Assembly: GCA_949292905.1 (NCBI GenBank)
Contig: CASFAV010000004.1
Coordinates: 1 to 64,000 of the forward strand
DNA length: 64,000 bases
Reading direction: 5' to 3'
Origin: an uncultured Eubacteriales bacterium
Lineage (GTDB): Bacteria > Bacillota > Clostridia > Christensenellales > DTU072
Shown here piece after piece: positions 36,574 to 47,100 of the stretch. The notes beneath the pieces were generated by a model, which was not told the origin of the DNA, did no database searches, and worked only from the letters and a program-made list of their open reading frames with translations. Both the position numbers and the translations under genes were made by a program. How positions within the stretch are numbered: position 1 is the first letter of the stretch; the number at the start of each line of letters is the position of its first letter.

Positions 36574-37998
36574 CTATTCGTTGGCGGTCTTGTTGCTTTT
36601 CACGACGGACTCCACGTTCTCCGCGTAATCGGCGTTGAAGCAACCGGTGCAATAATCCTTGCCGCCGCAAGCCTTCTTGAGAAGTTCGAGCGGGATATAA
36701 TGCAGCGAATCCGCGCCGATGATCTTACAGATCTCGTCCTCGTTGCGGTAACCGCCGATGAGTTGCTCCTTGGTCTCCATATCCACGCCGAAATAGCAAG
36801 GGAATTTGACCACGGGCGAAGCCACTATCATGTGGACTTCGGTAGCGCCCGAAGCGCGCAGAAGGGAAATTATCTTCTTGCTCGTCGTGCCGCGCACTAT
36901 ACTGTCGTCGATGAGGATAAGGCGTTTTCCTTTGATATTCGAGCGGAAAGCGTTGAGTTTGATCTTAACGCTCGACTCGCGCTGTGACTGTTCGGGCTGA
37001 ATGAACGTGCGCCCGATATAACGGTTTTTGCTCAAAGCGTCAACGTACGGAAGTCCGCTCGCCTCGGCGTAACCGCGCGCCGCGACTACCGCAGAGTCGG
37101 GTACGCCCGAAACTATATCGGCGTCTATTTTGTAGAGTTCGGCAAGCATTCTGCCGCACTCGTAACGGGAATCGTATACGCTTACGTCGTCTATCGTGGA
37201 ATCGGAACGCGCGAGATAAACGTATTCGAAAATACAGGGTTTCATACTGGGGTCGGCGTACCTGGTCGAAGTAAGCTTGCCGCCCGACTCGACGGTGATT
37301 ATCTCGCCGGGATTGACGTCGCGGATAACGCGCGCGTCTATAGCGTCGAGCGCGCAGGACTCCGAAGCGAACAATACGTCGCCGTCCTTTTCGCCCATGA
37401 CGAGAGGCTTGAGACCGTATTTGTCGCGGACGGCTATTATCTTGTCGCCGGTGAGAATAACGAGCGCAAATGCCCCGATAAATCTCTTGCAGGCTTCGTG
37501 AATGCCTTGTTCGACGGACTCCTTGCTGTGCTCGTTGATGAGCGCCGCTATCACTTCGGAATCGGTGGAGGACTGGAATATGTGCCCGCGTTTGATCATT
37601 TCGTCGCGTATAGCCGAGCTGTTGACGATATTGCCGTTATGCGCGAGCGCCATTCTGCCGTATCTGCCGTAAAATACCACGGGTTGCGCGTTGATGACGT
37701 TGGACGAGCCGGTCGTCGAATACCTTACGTGACCTATCGCCGCTTTGGTGTCGGGCAGAAGCGCGAGCTCTTCTTCGCTGAAAACTTCGCTCACGAGCCC
37801 CATGTTTTTATAATAAGCCACCTTGTTGCCGTCGTAAGATACGGCTATGCCCGCGGACTCCTGACCGCGGTGCTGTAACGCGAAAAGCGCAAAATACACT
37901 TCGCGCGCGAGCGGTTTCTTTTTGGTGGACTGGACGCCCACGATACCGCATTCCTCGTGAACGCCCATTTCTTTAGAGGGGATTATTACTGATTTCAT
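36574..37998 (-). CDS. purF: Amidophosphoribosyltransferase
   Basis: 474 residues. It makes phosphoribosylamine from PRPP and glutamine, the committed purine step. The glutaminase nucleophile follows a short propeptide (HEECGIVGV, so N-terminal processing is expected). [10 protein letters not shown] and HNGNI complete the site. The phosphoribosyltransferase motif is [17 protein letters not shown]. Cysteines in [10 protein letters not shown] and DYCTGCFN match the 4Fe-4S cluster of Bacillus-type PurF. Confidence 0.98.
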   Translation of the reverse strand: MKSVIIPSKEMGVHEECGIVGVQSTKKKPLAREVYFALFALQHRGQESAGIAVSYDGNKVAYYKNMGLVSEVFSEEELALLPDTKAAIGHVRYSTTGSSNVINAQPVVFYGRYGRMALAHNGNIVNSSAIRDEMIKRGHIFQSSTDSEVIAALINEHSKESVEQGIHEACKRFIGAFALVILTGDKIIAVRDKYGLKPLVMGEKDGDVLFASESCALDAIDARVIRDVNPGEIITVESGGKLTSTRYADPSMKPCIFEYVYLARSDSTIDDVSVYDSRYECGRMLAELYKIDADIVSGVPDSAVVAARGYAEASGLPYVDALSKNRYIGRTFIQPEQSQRESSVKIKLNAFRSNIKGKRLILIDDSIVRGTTSKKIISLLRASGATEVHMIVASPVVKFPCYFGVDMETKEQLIGGYRNEDEICKIIGADSLHYIPLELLKKACGGKDYCTGCFNADYAENVESVVKSNKTANE

Positions 37999-38038
37999 AT
38001 AAATTTATAAACTCCGGATTTGTCGAATTTGCCGATTG

Positions 38039-38761
38039 TTAATTTTTGCCGAGAAGGCGCTTCATGACTTCCTGATAAGCGTCCTCAACTCCGCCCATGT
38101 CTCTGCGGAAACGGTCCTTGTCGAGCTTCTCGTGGGTGGTCGAATCCCAGAATCTGCAGGTGTCGGGAGAAATTTCGTCGGCAAGTATTATCTCGCCGTG
38201 GAATACGCCGAACTCCAGTTTGAAGTCGATAAGATCGATATTGATCTCCTTGAAAAACGCCGTCAGGATCTCGTTGATCTTAAGCGCCATCGCCTTGATG
38301 GTCTTGAGATCTTCTTCGGTTGCTATACCCATGGCGAGCGCGTGATAATCGTTGATCATCGGATCGCCGAGCTCGTCGTTTTTATAAGAGAATTCGAGCA
38401 CCGGACAAAGCAGAGATGCGCCTTCCGGGTATCCGATACGCTTGCTGAGGGAGCCCGCCGCCACGTTTCTGACGATGACTTCGAGCGGAACGATCTTCAC
38501 CTTCTTTACCAGCGTTTCGGTGTCGGAAATTTCTTTCACATAGTGCGTGGGAATGCCCTTTGCTTCGAGCATACGGAAAAGCATATTGGACGCGCGGTTG
38601 TTGACGGAACCCTTGCCGAGGATCTGTCCCTTCTTCAGTCCGTTGAACGCCGTGGCGTCGTCTTTATAGGATACGAGCACGAGATCGGGATCGGAAGTCG
38701 CGAATACCTTTTTCGCCTTCCCTTCGTAGAGTTGTTCCAGTTTCTTTACGTTTTCGTACAT
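38039..38761 (-). CDS. purC: SAICAR synthetase
   Basis: 240 residues, ATP-dependent coupling of CAIR with aspartate. [49 protein letters not shown] and the final [10 protein letters not shown] are family hallmarks. Lies 40 nt before purF and 76 nt after purE. Confidence 0.98.
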   Translation of the reverse strand: MYENVKKLEQLYEGKAKKVFATSDPDLVLVSYKDDATAFNGLKKGQILGKGSVNNRASNMLFRMLEAKGIPTHYVKEISDTETLVKKVKIVPLEVIVRNVAAGSLSKRIGYPEGASLLCPVLEFSYKNDELGDPMINDYHALAMGIATEEDLKTIKAMALKINEILTAFFKEINIDLIDFKLEFGVFHGEIILADEISPDTCRFWDSTTHEKLDKDRFRRDMGGVEDAYQEVMKRLLGKN

Positions 38762-38837
38762 TTTTATTTCCTCGCTGATTGATTTCGTTGTTTTGTTGCT
38801 GTGTTGTTAACGTTTACCTTATATAAATAAAGCAAGA

Positions 38838-39338
38838 CTATATCAGTCCTGCCATTATTTCGTCTATCGCCTTGTCGTCGCGGAGTATGTCCGCGGTCAT
38901 CTTCGCTTTACGCTCCTTGAGTTTCAGGGTGAGTCCTTCGTCCGCGAGTGCCAGTATCTGCACCGCAAGCAAAGCCGCGTTTTCGGCGGCGTTCACGCCC
39001 ACCGTGGCTACGGGTATCCCCGCGGGCATCTGCACCGTCGATAAAAGACTGTCGAGCCCGTCCATAAATGAGGATTTGATAGGAAGCCCTATCACCGGAA
39101 GCGTAGTATGCGCGGCGCATACGCCCGCAAGATGCGCGGCTTTTCCCGCGCAGCATATCATCACGCCGTATCCCGCGTCGGCGGCTCCGGCGGCGAAAGC
39201 CATGGCTTCGCCGGGCGTACGGTGTGCCGATAGCACTCTCACCGTCGCTTCCACTCCGAAAGCTTTGAGAGTTTTGACCGCGGGCGCCACTACGGGCGCG
39301 TCGGACTTACTGCCCATCAGTATCGCTACCTTTTTCAT
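38838..39338 (-). CDS. purE: 5-(carboxyamino)imidazole ribonucleotide mutase
   Basis: 166 residues. ILMGSKSDAPVV, VLSAHRTPGEAMAFA and the PVIGLPIKSSFMDGLDSLLS loop are diagnostic. The family interconverts N5-CAIR and CAIR, or carboxylates AIR directly in class II. No purK is in the cluster, so the carboxylation route is unresolved. AAGGAGG precedes the ATG. First enzyme gene of the pur operon, behind a leader of about 170 nt with a terminator. Confidence 0.96.
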   Translation of the reverse strand: MKKVAILMGSKSDAPVVAPAVKTLKAFGVEATVRVLSAHRTPGEAMAFAAGAADAGYGVMICCAGKAAHLAGVCAAHTTLPVIGLPIKSSFMDGLDSLLSTVQMPAGIPVATVGVNAAENAALLAVQILALADEGLTLKLKERKAKMTADILRDDKAIDEIMAGLI

Positions 39339-39352
39339 ACGACCTCCTTAAA

Positions 39353-39383
39353 CAAAAATGCACGGCGCAAATACTCCGTGCAT
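39353..39383 (-). terminator. Attenuator-like terminator before purE
   Basis: ATGCACGG pairs with CCGTGCAT over a 10-nt loop, followed on the minus strand by TTTTTG. It lies between the leader ORF and the purE ribosome binding site, within one transcript, so it can act only as a conditional terminator. Confidence 0.8.
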
Positions 39384-39385
39384 GA

Positions 39386-39487
39386 TTATTCTTCGCTTAT
39401 TTTCCGCGCGCCTCCGCTCACTCCGCGACGAAACGCTATTCGTCCCGAAAAGAAACGCTTGTCAGCCTTATACGTAATCGAGTCCAT
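39386..39487 (-). CDS. 33-residue leader ORF of the pur operon
   Basis: A short frame inside the purE leader. It starts at an ATG (39485-39487) with CGGAGG ten bases upstream and ends in TAA two bases before the terminator hairpin. The peptide is basic (MDSITYKADKRFFSGR at its start) and has no run of one amino acid that would suggest classic attenuation. It might couple translation to folding of the following hairpin, or it might be incidental to a structured RNA. Confidence 0.4.
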   Translation of the reverse strand: MDSITYKADKRFFSGRIAFRRGVSGGARKISEE

Positions 39488-39508
39488 ATACACTTAACCT
39501 CCGGCGCG
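39407..39508 (-). ncRNA. Candidate structured leader RNA of the pur operon
   Basis: Near the predicted RNA 5' end, CGCGCC (complement of 39503-39508) can pair with GGCGCG (complement of 39407-39412) and close a domain of about 100 nt. Inside is a GACGAA/TTCGTC hairpin. A terminator follows downstream. The arrangement (closing stem, inner hairpin, terminator, first gene) is that of a riboswitch. I see no match to the purine, ZTP or ykkC-type (PRPP) consensus. The pairing is my reading, not a computed fold. Confidence 0.4.
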
Positions 39509-39518
39509 ATACGCATAG

Positions 39519-39547
39519 ATTATACCAAAACGCCCCCTTCAATGCAA
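39519..39547 (-). promoter_or_regulatory. Promoter of the pur operon
   Basis: TTGCAT (complement of 39542-39547), 17-nt spacer, TATAAT (complement of 39519-39524). Predicted start near 39512, giving a leader of about 170 nt before purE. Confidence 0.8.
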
Positions 39548-39604
39548 ACGATTTAGGGGTACAAAATAAAGATTTTCCCATATCGTCGCGGGGGCTCAAA
39601 TTCC

Positions 39605-39633
39605 TTGACAACGGGGCGCGATTACCATACAAT
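39605..39633 (+). promoter_or_regulatory. Promoter of folD
   Basis: TTGACA at 39605-39610, 17-nt spacer, TACAAT at 39628-39633. It diverges from the pur promoter about 60 bp away. The leader of about 27 nt is too short for a THF riboswitch. Confidence 0.85.
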
Positions 39634-39666
39634 ATCATATTATAAACAGGAAAAAGGAGCGAAAAA

Positions 39667-40512
39667 ATGTCCGAACCGAAGATACTCGACGGAAAAGCGT
39701 TAGCCAAAGAAATAGAAGCGGAACTCGCGGCGAAAGTGCGCGCGCATAAAGAAAAAACGGGCAGAACTCCCGTGCTTGCCACGATACTCGTAGGCGAAAA
39801 TCCCGCCTCCGTCACCTACGTTCGCATGAAAGGTAACGCCTGCAGGCGCGTGGGGATCGAGCCGCTCAAAGTGGAACTTCCCGAAACGACCACTACCGAG
39901 GAGCTTCTCGCGGAAATAGCGAAGCTCAACGCCGACGACAACGTGTGCGGGATACTTCTTCAGCACCCCGTGCCGCGCGGTATAGACGAACAGCTCTGCT
40001 TCAACTCCATAGCGCCCGAAAAGGACGTGGACGGCGTGAACGTGACCTCGTTCGGAGCGGTCACGATGGGCGACAAGAAAGCGTATAAATGCGCAACTCC
40101 CTATTCGATAATGACGATACTCACCCGCTACGGCATCGAACTCGAAGGCAAAGAAGCCGTCGTTATCGGCAGAAGCCCCATTCTCGGTAAGCCCGTGGCA
40201 ATGCTCCTTCTGAACGCGAATTGCACCGTCACGATCTGCCATTCGCGCACGAAAAATCTCCCCGAAATAGTCAAAAGAGCGGATATCGTCGTAGCCGCCG
40301 TCGGTAAACCCAGATTCGTCAAAGCCGAATGGATCAAACCGGGCGCCGTACTCGTGGACGCGGGCTATAACGAAGGCAACGTGGGCGATATAGACCTCGA
40401 GAACGCGGCGCCGCTTTCGTCGGCGTATACGCCCGTGCCGGGCGGTGTGGGGCCCTGCACCATCGCCATGCTTATGTCCCAAACCGTGGAGAGTTTTTTG
40501 GATAAAGAGTAG
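39667..40512 (+). CDS. folD: Methylene-THF dehydrogenase / methenyl-THF cyclohydrolase
   Basis: 281 residues, bifunctional FolD. Catalytic Tyr and Lys are in [25 protein letters not shown] replaces the commoner [29 protein letters not shown] (NADP loop) and [15 protein letters not shown] complete the enzyme. It makes 10-formyl-THF for PurN and PurH, which fits its position divergent from purE. AAGGAG precedes the ATG. Confidence 0.96.
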   Translation: MSEPKILDGKALAKEIEAELAAKVRAHKEKTGRTPVLATILVGENPASVTYVRMKGNACRRVGIEPLKVELPETTTTEELLAEIAKLNADDNVCGILLQHPVPRGIDEQLCFNSIAPEKDVDGVNVTSFGAVTMGDKKAYKCATPYSIMTILTRYGIELEGKEAVVIGRSPILGKPVAMLLLNANCTVTICHSRTKNLPEIVKRADIVVAAVGKPRFVKAEWIKPGAVLVDAGYNEGNVGDIDLENAAPLSSAYTPVPGGVGPCTIAMLMSQTVESFLDKE

Positions 40513-40544
40513 TCTTTGCGCGAAAATTTAAGAAATAAAGAGTA

Positions 40545-40581
40545 AGCGTTCCGAGAATGAATCGAGGAACGCTTTTCTTTT
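40545..40581 (+). terminator. Terminator of folD
   Basis: AGCGTTCC pairs with GGAACGCT across 13 nt and is followed by TTTCTTTT, about 30 nt after the folD stop. Confidence 0.8.
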
Positions 40582-40614
40582 GCCGTTCGCAATACTTTTT
40601 TTCATAAGGTAGCT

Positions 40615-40771
40615 GTTGCGCCCGCCTACCCGGACGGGCGCGCCCGTAAACACCCTGCGAAAGCGTCTTTTTGCCGATACTCTACGGGAGCCTCGTTCGA
40701 CACGAAACCGTAGTTCTTCACTCGTACCCTTGAGCCTCGACAAAAATCCGTCTTTCTCGAGTGCCGACTAC
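40615..40771 (-). repeat. Dispersed repeat, copy A (157 bp)
   Basis: Read on the minus strand it starts GTAGTCGGCAC and ends GGCGGGCGCAAC. It aligns along its whole length with copy C (51534-51689) with one single-base indel. Shared blocks include GGATTTTTGT, GCTCCCGTAG, CAAAAAGAC, CAGGGTGTTTA and a terminal hairpin GCGCCCG/CGGGCGC (40618-40641). Open frames in the segment lack a ribosome binding site, so I do not call a gene. Confidence 0.85.
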
Positions 40772-40811
40772 GTTGAGAAGGCATTACGTTAAATATGGCA
40801 AATAAAATTAA

Positions 40812-41048
40812 ATATCCGCATAATAACGATTTGCATATATAGCGCATTTTGCGCCTGAGGGAACAGGATTTTCGTTCAATTACGAGGGTAGGAGCGAAGA
40901 TTGCAATACTGCATCGAGCGACACTCCCGACGTAAGTGGACGAAAAGACGTTTCCGCAAGGCGGTTAGCGTTGCGATCATCCGGTAGGTGAGCGCAATTA
41001 CCGGTAGCCGCAACCTGATGGTGCGCCCGTCCGGTAGGCGGGCGCAAC
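40812..41048 (+). repeat. Dispersed repeat, copy B (diverged)
   Basis: Opens with ATATCCGCATAATAA and a TAGCGCATTTTGCGCC box, as upstream of copy C. It continues with a diverged core (GGATTTTCGTT, GAGGGTAGGAGCGAAG, ACTCCCGACGT, CGAAAAGACG) and ends in the hairpin GCGCCCG/CGGGCGC at 41023-41045. It lies head to head with copy A, about 130 bp upstream of the giant surface-protein gene. No gene is seen in 40513-41174. Confidence 0.75.
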
Positions 41049-41174
41049 TTATAGCAATTTTATAGTAAATAATTGTGTTAGTCGCTTGCGCGCAGGGATT
41101 TATTATATTAAATTATAGTATATCGGTTGAATTTTCCGGGCTGCCGCGTGTGTTTACGCGCAGGAGGTACAGAT

Positions 41175-44100
41175 ATGAGTAAGAAAATCGTCAGAAAGTT
41201 TTCCGCTTTTGCAATCATTCTCGTCGTTATGCTCGCTTCGCTGTGCATTTTCACGCTCTATCAGAGTTCCGTGAACGCCGTTATCCTCGACGCTCTCGAC
41301 GACATAGATATCGATACCGCTCAGATCTCCTCGTCGCTCGATCGGGTCGACGTTGCCGAAGCGGCTACCATGAATCCGAGCATTTCATCGATTACTTCAA
41401 CGGGATCGTTCATAATAATGGGTGGGTATGAACGGAGAACTAAAGTTATAGGTAATACTTCCGGCGATAAGGATAATTCGGTAAGCGCAGTATCACTTAA
41501 TTTTTCTACACGTTACGCTAACGCAAAAGCAGGCAGTGCACTGACATACAAACTCACGGCTTACGTAGCAGCCAACGACCAAGGAAGGAACCTTTGGATA
41601 AGCGGTACCGCCTCGTCCGGCAGTAGCGTTTACGGCGAAACAACAGGTTCAGGCTTTACTCTTTCAACCAACACAGCGACGCTACCTACAAACTCCGGTT
41701 CCATATCTTCCTCTTTCCATTTGGACGTTGACTGGCAAGCGGCTTCGGTTAAAGTAGCGCGAATAGAAAATCTGACTATTGTTATAGGCACATCAGATTC
41801 CACCGCTCCCGAAGTGTCGGCAACGGGGCTTACCGGTATGAATTATACGACTTCAAGTCAATTCAAGGTAAAAGACACCGTAGCCGGAATTTACAGCGTT
41901 TCTTATACTTACTATACGCTGAATAATGTTCCGGACAGTTCGAAAAACAAAAGCTTCTCATATTCTTCCCGCACGACAGAAACGAATATCGATATGCCTT
42001 ATGAAGGTAAATATGAAATCACGGTAGAAGATAACGTCGGCAATAAGAGAACCGTAACTTATTACCGCTACGAAGCCGATATCCAATTCAAGAGCGCAAA
42101 CAGTTCGCAAGGCACTGTTAACGTAACGGCAGTCACGGGAAAAACCTCAGGCAGTACATACGACGTAAGCGCGACCGTTACCCCCGCCAACGGATATTAC
42201 TTTACGGGTTGGGTACGCACCGGCGACGGCGGTACCGCTAATTTCGGAGCAGGCACCTACTCGTCCGGAAAGTGGGAACATAAGTCCCAGTCCGTCCCCG
42301 CTTATTCCGGAGGGACCATTACCTGGACCGCGCAATTCGCGCCTATAAGCGCGTGGTTCAATTATACGTCGGGTAGCAGTATGACCTACAACGGCGGCGC
42401 GCAGACCAACATAGCTTCCGTATCGGTCAAAAACGATAACGGCGGAACCCAACTCAGTTACACTCTCACTTACGCCGGCACCTCAAAAGCGGGCAATACG
42501 TACTCTTCCGCAAGCAAGCCGGTATTCGCGGGCACGTATTACGCCGAACTCACCGTCACCAAGGGCGGCGGTGTTCTCGGAAGCGGTGATTCCTCCGCGT
42601 CGGCGTTTACGATAAATCAGGCTACTCTTACGCTCACTCCTCAGTTTACGGGCACGATGTCCAAGACTTACAACGGCACGACCGCAATGCCCGGCGTCGG
42701 GTGTTCGACGTGGACTTTCGATACGACCGCCTCGCCGCAGAAAAACGACGGTCTGTCCGCCTCGACCAGATCCGATTCGGAGTTTTCATTCAAGATACCC
42801 GACGCCAACGCAGGGACCAAAACGATACAGATATGCGGCGCGGGCGGCGCGGTCCTGAATGTCGGCTCCTCTCTCTCCGCATACGTTTCGCTATCCACTA
42901 CCCTCGGCGACGCCGCCGACAGAGTTGCTTCCTACTCCCTCGTCTTCTCGGGGACTACCGCCACATATACGATCGCGCAGAAAACTGTTTACGTCAACCT
43001 TGCTTATGCCGGAAAGATAACCGGCTACGTAGGCGAAGCCTTATACAATGACGTTCCCGGCAAGGTTTACGACGGCACGACCGACGCCGTCCTGTCCATA
43101 GAACTGTACGGTCTTGAGAACGGCGAAACCTATTCAGTAGGCGTGAGCGGGACAAACGCGGAAAGCGGAAAAACCGTGCACCTTACTTATGACCCGTACG
43201 CTTTCGATTATTCGATTCCGGGCGAATATACCATAAAGGTCGACTCTCTGACACTTAAAGACGGCAACGGTAAAGCGAGCAATTATTCGCTCGACTCCTC
43301 GTCCGCGGACTGCGCGGGAATATACATCGTTCGTAAGCCTGTCAAGCTCGCAATATCGGGAGAAACGTCCAAAACTTACGACGGCACGGACGTAGCGACC
43401 CCTACCGTGGTATTCGCGGCGGGTTACGAGCCGCTTCAAAAAGACAATATAAGCATTTCGGCGGGCACCGCGATCTATTCGCAAGCCGCCGTCGGCACCG
43501 GACTCACCGTTACTCTCTCGGGGTATTCTCTCTCGGGAGATCTTGCCGGATATTATTATCTCGACACGGCGCCGGTAACTTCCTCTGCGGGAAGTATCAC
43601 AAAGCGCGACCTTACCGTAAAATTCACTTACGACGGCAAGGTTTACGACGGCACGACGGATGTCAACACGAACGATTTTACATTCCATTACGATGAACTC
43701 ATAACGGGCGACGACGTTACGGCAAGCTGTACAGCTACATTCGACGACGCTAACGCGGGAACGCGTAAAGTAAGTTCCGTTGATATAGCGATCGACGGCT
43801 CGGACGTCGGCAATTACTCTCTTACCTCGACAAGCTACACGCTTAACGCGGTGACGATATCGAGAAGGTCCGTCGAGGACAACGACGATATCGTGCTTAT
43901 ACTCGATACGGAAGGAATACCTTCCCATACCTATGACGGCAACGAATACACCCCCGCGCCCGAAGTCAAAGATACTGCGATAAACGGCGGAACGGACCTT
44001 ATCTACGACGTCGATTACACTCGCGGATACAGCAGTCTCGACAGAATCAACGCGGGCACTTACTATTACATAATCACAGGCAAAGGCAACTACACCGGTC

Positions 44101-47100
44101 AAAAATCGTTCCTGTTCGAGATAACGAAGTCCGCGCTCTCGCTCACCGCGAACGACATTTCGCTCGTGTACGGGCAGACTCTCTCCGCTTCTCAGATAAA
44201 AGGCGTTGCGGTCAATCCCCTCAACGAGTCGCTCGTAGTGGACGGCACGTGGAGCTTCGTAACGGAAATAGCTTACAATACTTCGCTCGCATCGAAAGGT
44301 AATATCCCGCTCGTCTCCTCTTCGGGAACGGTAACGGTGCTTTTCACCGTAGTCGATACGGATACTTCCCCTTTCAATACGCGCAACTATAATCTTACCA
44401 AAGAAACCACTCTCGAGCTCACCGTAACGCCGCGTGAAATTTCCATAGTCGCGAAAGCGCAGAGCTCCGTATACGGCACCGATCCCGGATTCGACAAAGC
44501 CGCGTTTACCGCGACCGTCGCGCTCGCCGAAGGCGAGATACTCAATTTCACGCCCGTTACGGAAGACTCGACGCTTTCCTCGGGAGCTCTAGAGTGCGGC
44601 GTCGTCTATAACAGCGACGTCGGTAATTATCCGATAACAAGCACTTTCGCTTCGGAAAATTATACCATAAATTATACCGAAGCTTTCTTCACCGTCACCA
44701 AGCTGAGCGTTACGGTCGTTCCCGACAGCGGACAACAAAAATATTTCGGCGACGCCGATCCCAACGCTTTCACATACACCACGACCACAACGCAGTCGCT
44801 TGCCTCAGGCTTTACCGTATCCCTCGATGGTGCGCTCGCACGCGCGGCAGGCGAAACGGTAGGCACCTATTACTATTCGCTCGGCACCATAACGGACGCC
44901 GCCAATCCAAACTACACCGTAACTCTCAATAATACGAGATCGTTTAACGTCCTCGCCCGTCCGTTAAACGTAACGGCCTACTCTTACGAAGTGTATTTCG
45001 GCGAAGCCTTCCCCGCGCTCGGCTTTACGGTAGCCGACGGACTCGACGCCGTTACTCCGATCGTCGGTACCGACGATAGCGGTAACTATACTCTTACCGT
45101 GGGAACGCAGACGGTCATATTCGAAATCGACGTGATCCGCACCGCGAAAGGTTCGAGCGTCGTAAGTTCCGCGATAACGGTAGGAAGTTACGATACTTAC
45201 GCCGTGCTCGGCACGAACGCGAACTTTACCGTAACGGCTGAACGCGGCTCATTCGAGATACTCCGCCGCCCCGTTACCGTCACCCCGAACGGCGGTCAAT
45301 ACAAATCTTACGGCAGCTCCGATCCCGTCTCCTTCTCCTATACCGTCTCGCTTACGCCCGGTTACGAAGGATTGACGGGCGACGCGCAGGTGACCAACTA
45401 TTCGATCACGGGCGCGCTTACCAGAGAAGCAGGCGAAAACGTGGGAAGCTACGAGATATATCAGGGTACCGTCACCGACGACAATAACCCGAATTATTCG
45501 ATAACTTTCACTGAGGGCGTCACCTACACAGTCGAGCGCAAATCCGTCGTGATCGTTCCCGTCACGGTCACCATAGACTTCGGCGATCCGCTTCCCGACG
45601 ACGATGCGCTCACCTATACCGCTACCGGCGTTCTCGCGGGCGAAACTCTCGTGGGCGGTCTGAAGTTCGCCCCCGACGTTTACGAGCTCGCGGCACAAGG
45701 CTCGGTGCCCGTAGGAAACTACGACATCGTAGCGGACTCCGAGCTCAATAACGACCTGAACCCCAATTACGACATTACCGAAGTACGCGGTAAGGAAGCG
45801 CTGCGCGTTCTCGCGCTTACCGCGTATATCGAAGCGGACGGAAATTCGATAGTTTTCGGCACGGAAACTTACACCCTCAACTTCACCGCGCACGACCGTA
45901 AAGGTAATCCGATAGATAAAAGTTTTATAAGCGGAGAACTTGCGTTGCGCGACAACGTAAGCGGCATTCTTGCCGTAGGAAATTACGATATCGTTCTCGG
46001 TACGCTCGCATGCGAGAACTACGAGATCGATCTTTCCGGCACTCCTCAACTCGAAGTTACCCCCAAACTTATCACCGTAACGAGCGGGGACGTATCTCAG
46101 ATCTACGGCGAAACGAGACTTACTCCCGAATTTTCCGTGACGGAGCTTGTCGACGGATATAAGCTCGACGCGCAAAGCGCGCTCGGCGTGAGTTATCCCG
46201 ACAGAGAAGCCGTCGGTCAATACGCCGTCACGCTCGGCAATCTCGAAAGCCTCAATCCCAATTACGATTTCGCGTTCGACAGAGAATATTTCTACTACAT
46301 TACCGCGCGTCCTATCGTGATAGTGCCCGACCAAGGCATGACTTCCGTCTACGGAAACACCGAAGTCAATATCACTTATACCGCCTACTATTACGACGAT
46401 AACTCGAAAGCGGGTCTTATCGGCGCCGATACCCTCGGCGGTAAGCTATCGAGAGAGAATTCTACCAATAAGAACGTAGGCATATACAAGATCCTTTTAG
46501 GCACGCTGAACAATTCCTCCGCCGCGGGCTATAACGCAAACTATACCGTGGAGCTTTCCTCCACACCCGTTTATTACGAGATAACCCCGCGCCCCGTAAC
46601 GGTCACGGCTAACGCCCTTTCGCAGGTATTCGGCGAAGCGGAGCGCGTGCTCACCGTAACGTATTCGGCAGGCGGACTCGTAGGCGGCGATTCGCTCTAC
46701 GGCAGTCCCGAACGCGAGAACGGCGTAATACCCGGAGTTTACGCGATAACCCAGGGCACTCTCGGCAACGACAACGGCAACAACCCCAATTATAAGATCA
46801 CCTTCGTGGGCGCCACTTATACCATTACGAAGCGCCCCGTCACCTTCTATGCCGCCGACGCTTCGAAGGGCTACGGCGAGACCGATCCCGAATCGTTCGA
46901 CTATTACGCTTTCGGCGGAACTGGTACGAGCGGTAACGCTTTCGTCTCCGGATACGAGCCCACCGTCGTTATTACCCGCGCCGAAGGCGAATACCCCGCA
47001 AGCTACGCCTATTCGTATTCGGCTACCGGCGACTATGCGGATTATTACATCTTCACTTACAGATACGACACGCAGTTCACCATCACGAGAGGTCAGGCGG

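Noticed and set aside
39339-39512. Known purine, ZTP or PRPP riboswitch in the purE leader
   Set aside because: A CGTATAA string resembles part of the purine aptamer, but the other conserved loop elements are absent, and ZTP and ykkC-type signatures are not found. Kept only as an uncharacterised leader.
40528-40847. Small arginine-rich ORFs within the repeat region
   Set aside because: No ribosome binding sites; they coincide with the GC-rich hairpins and repeat cores, so they are treated as repeat sequence.
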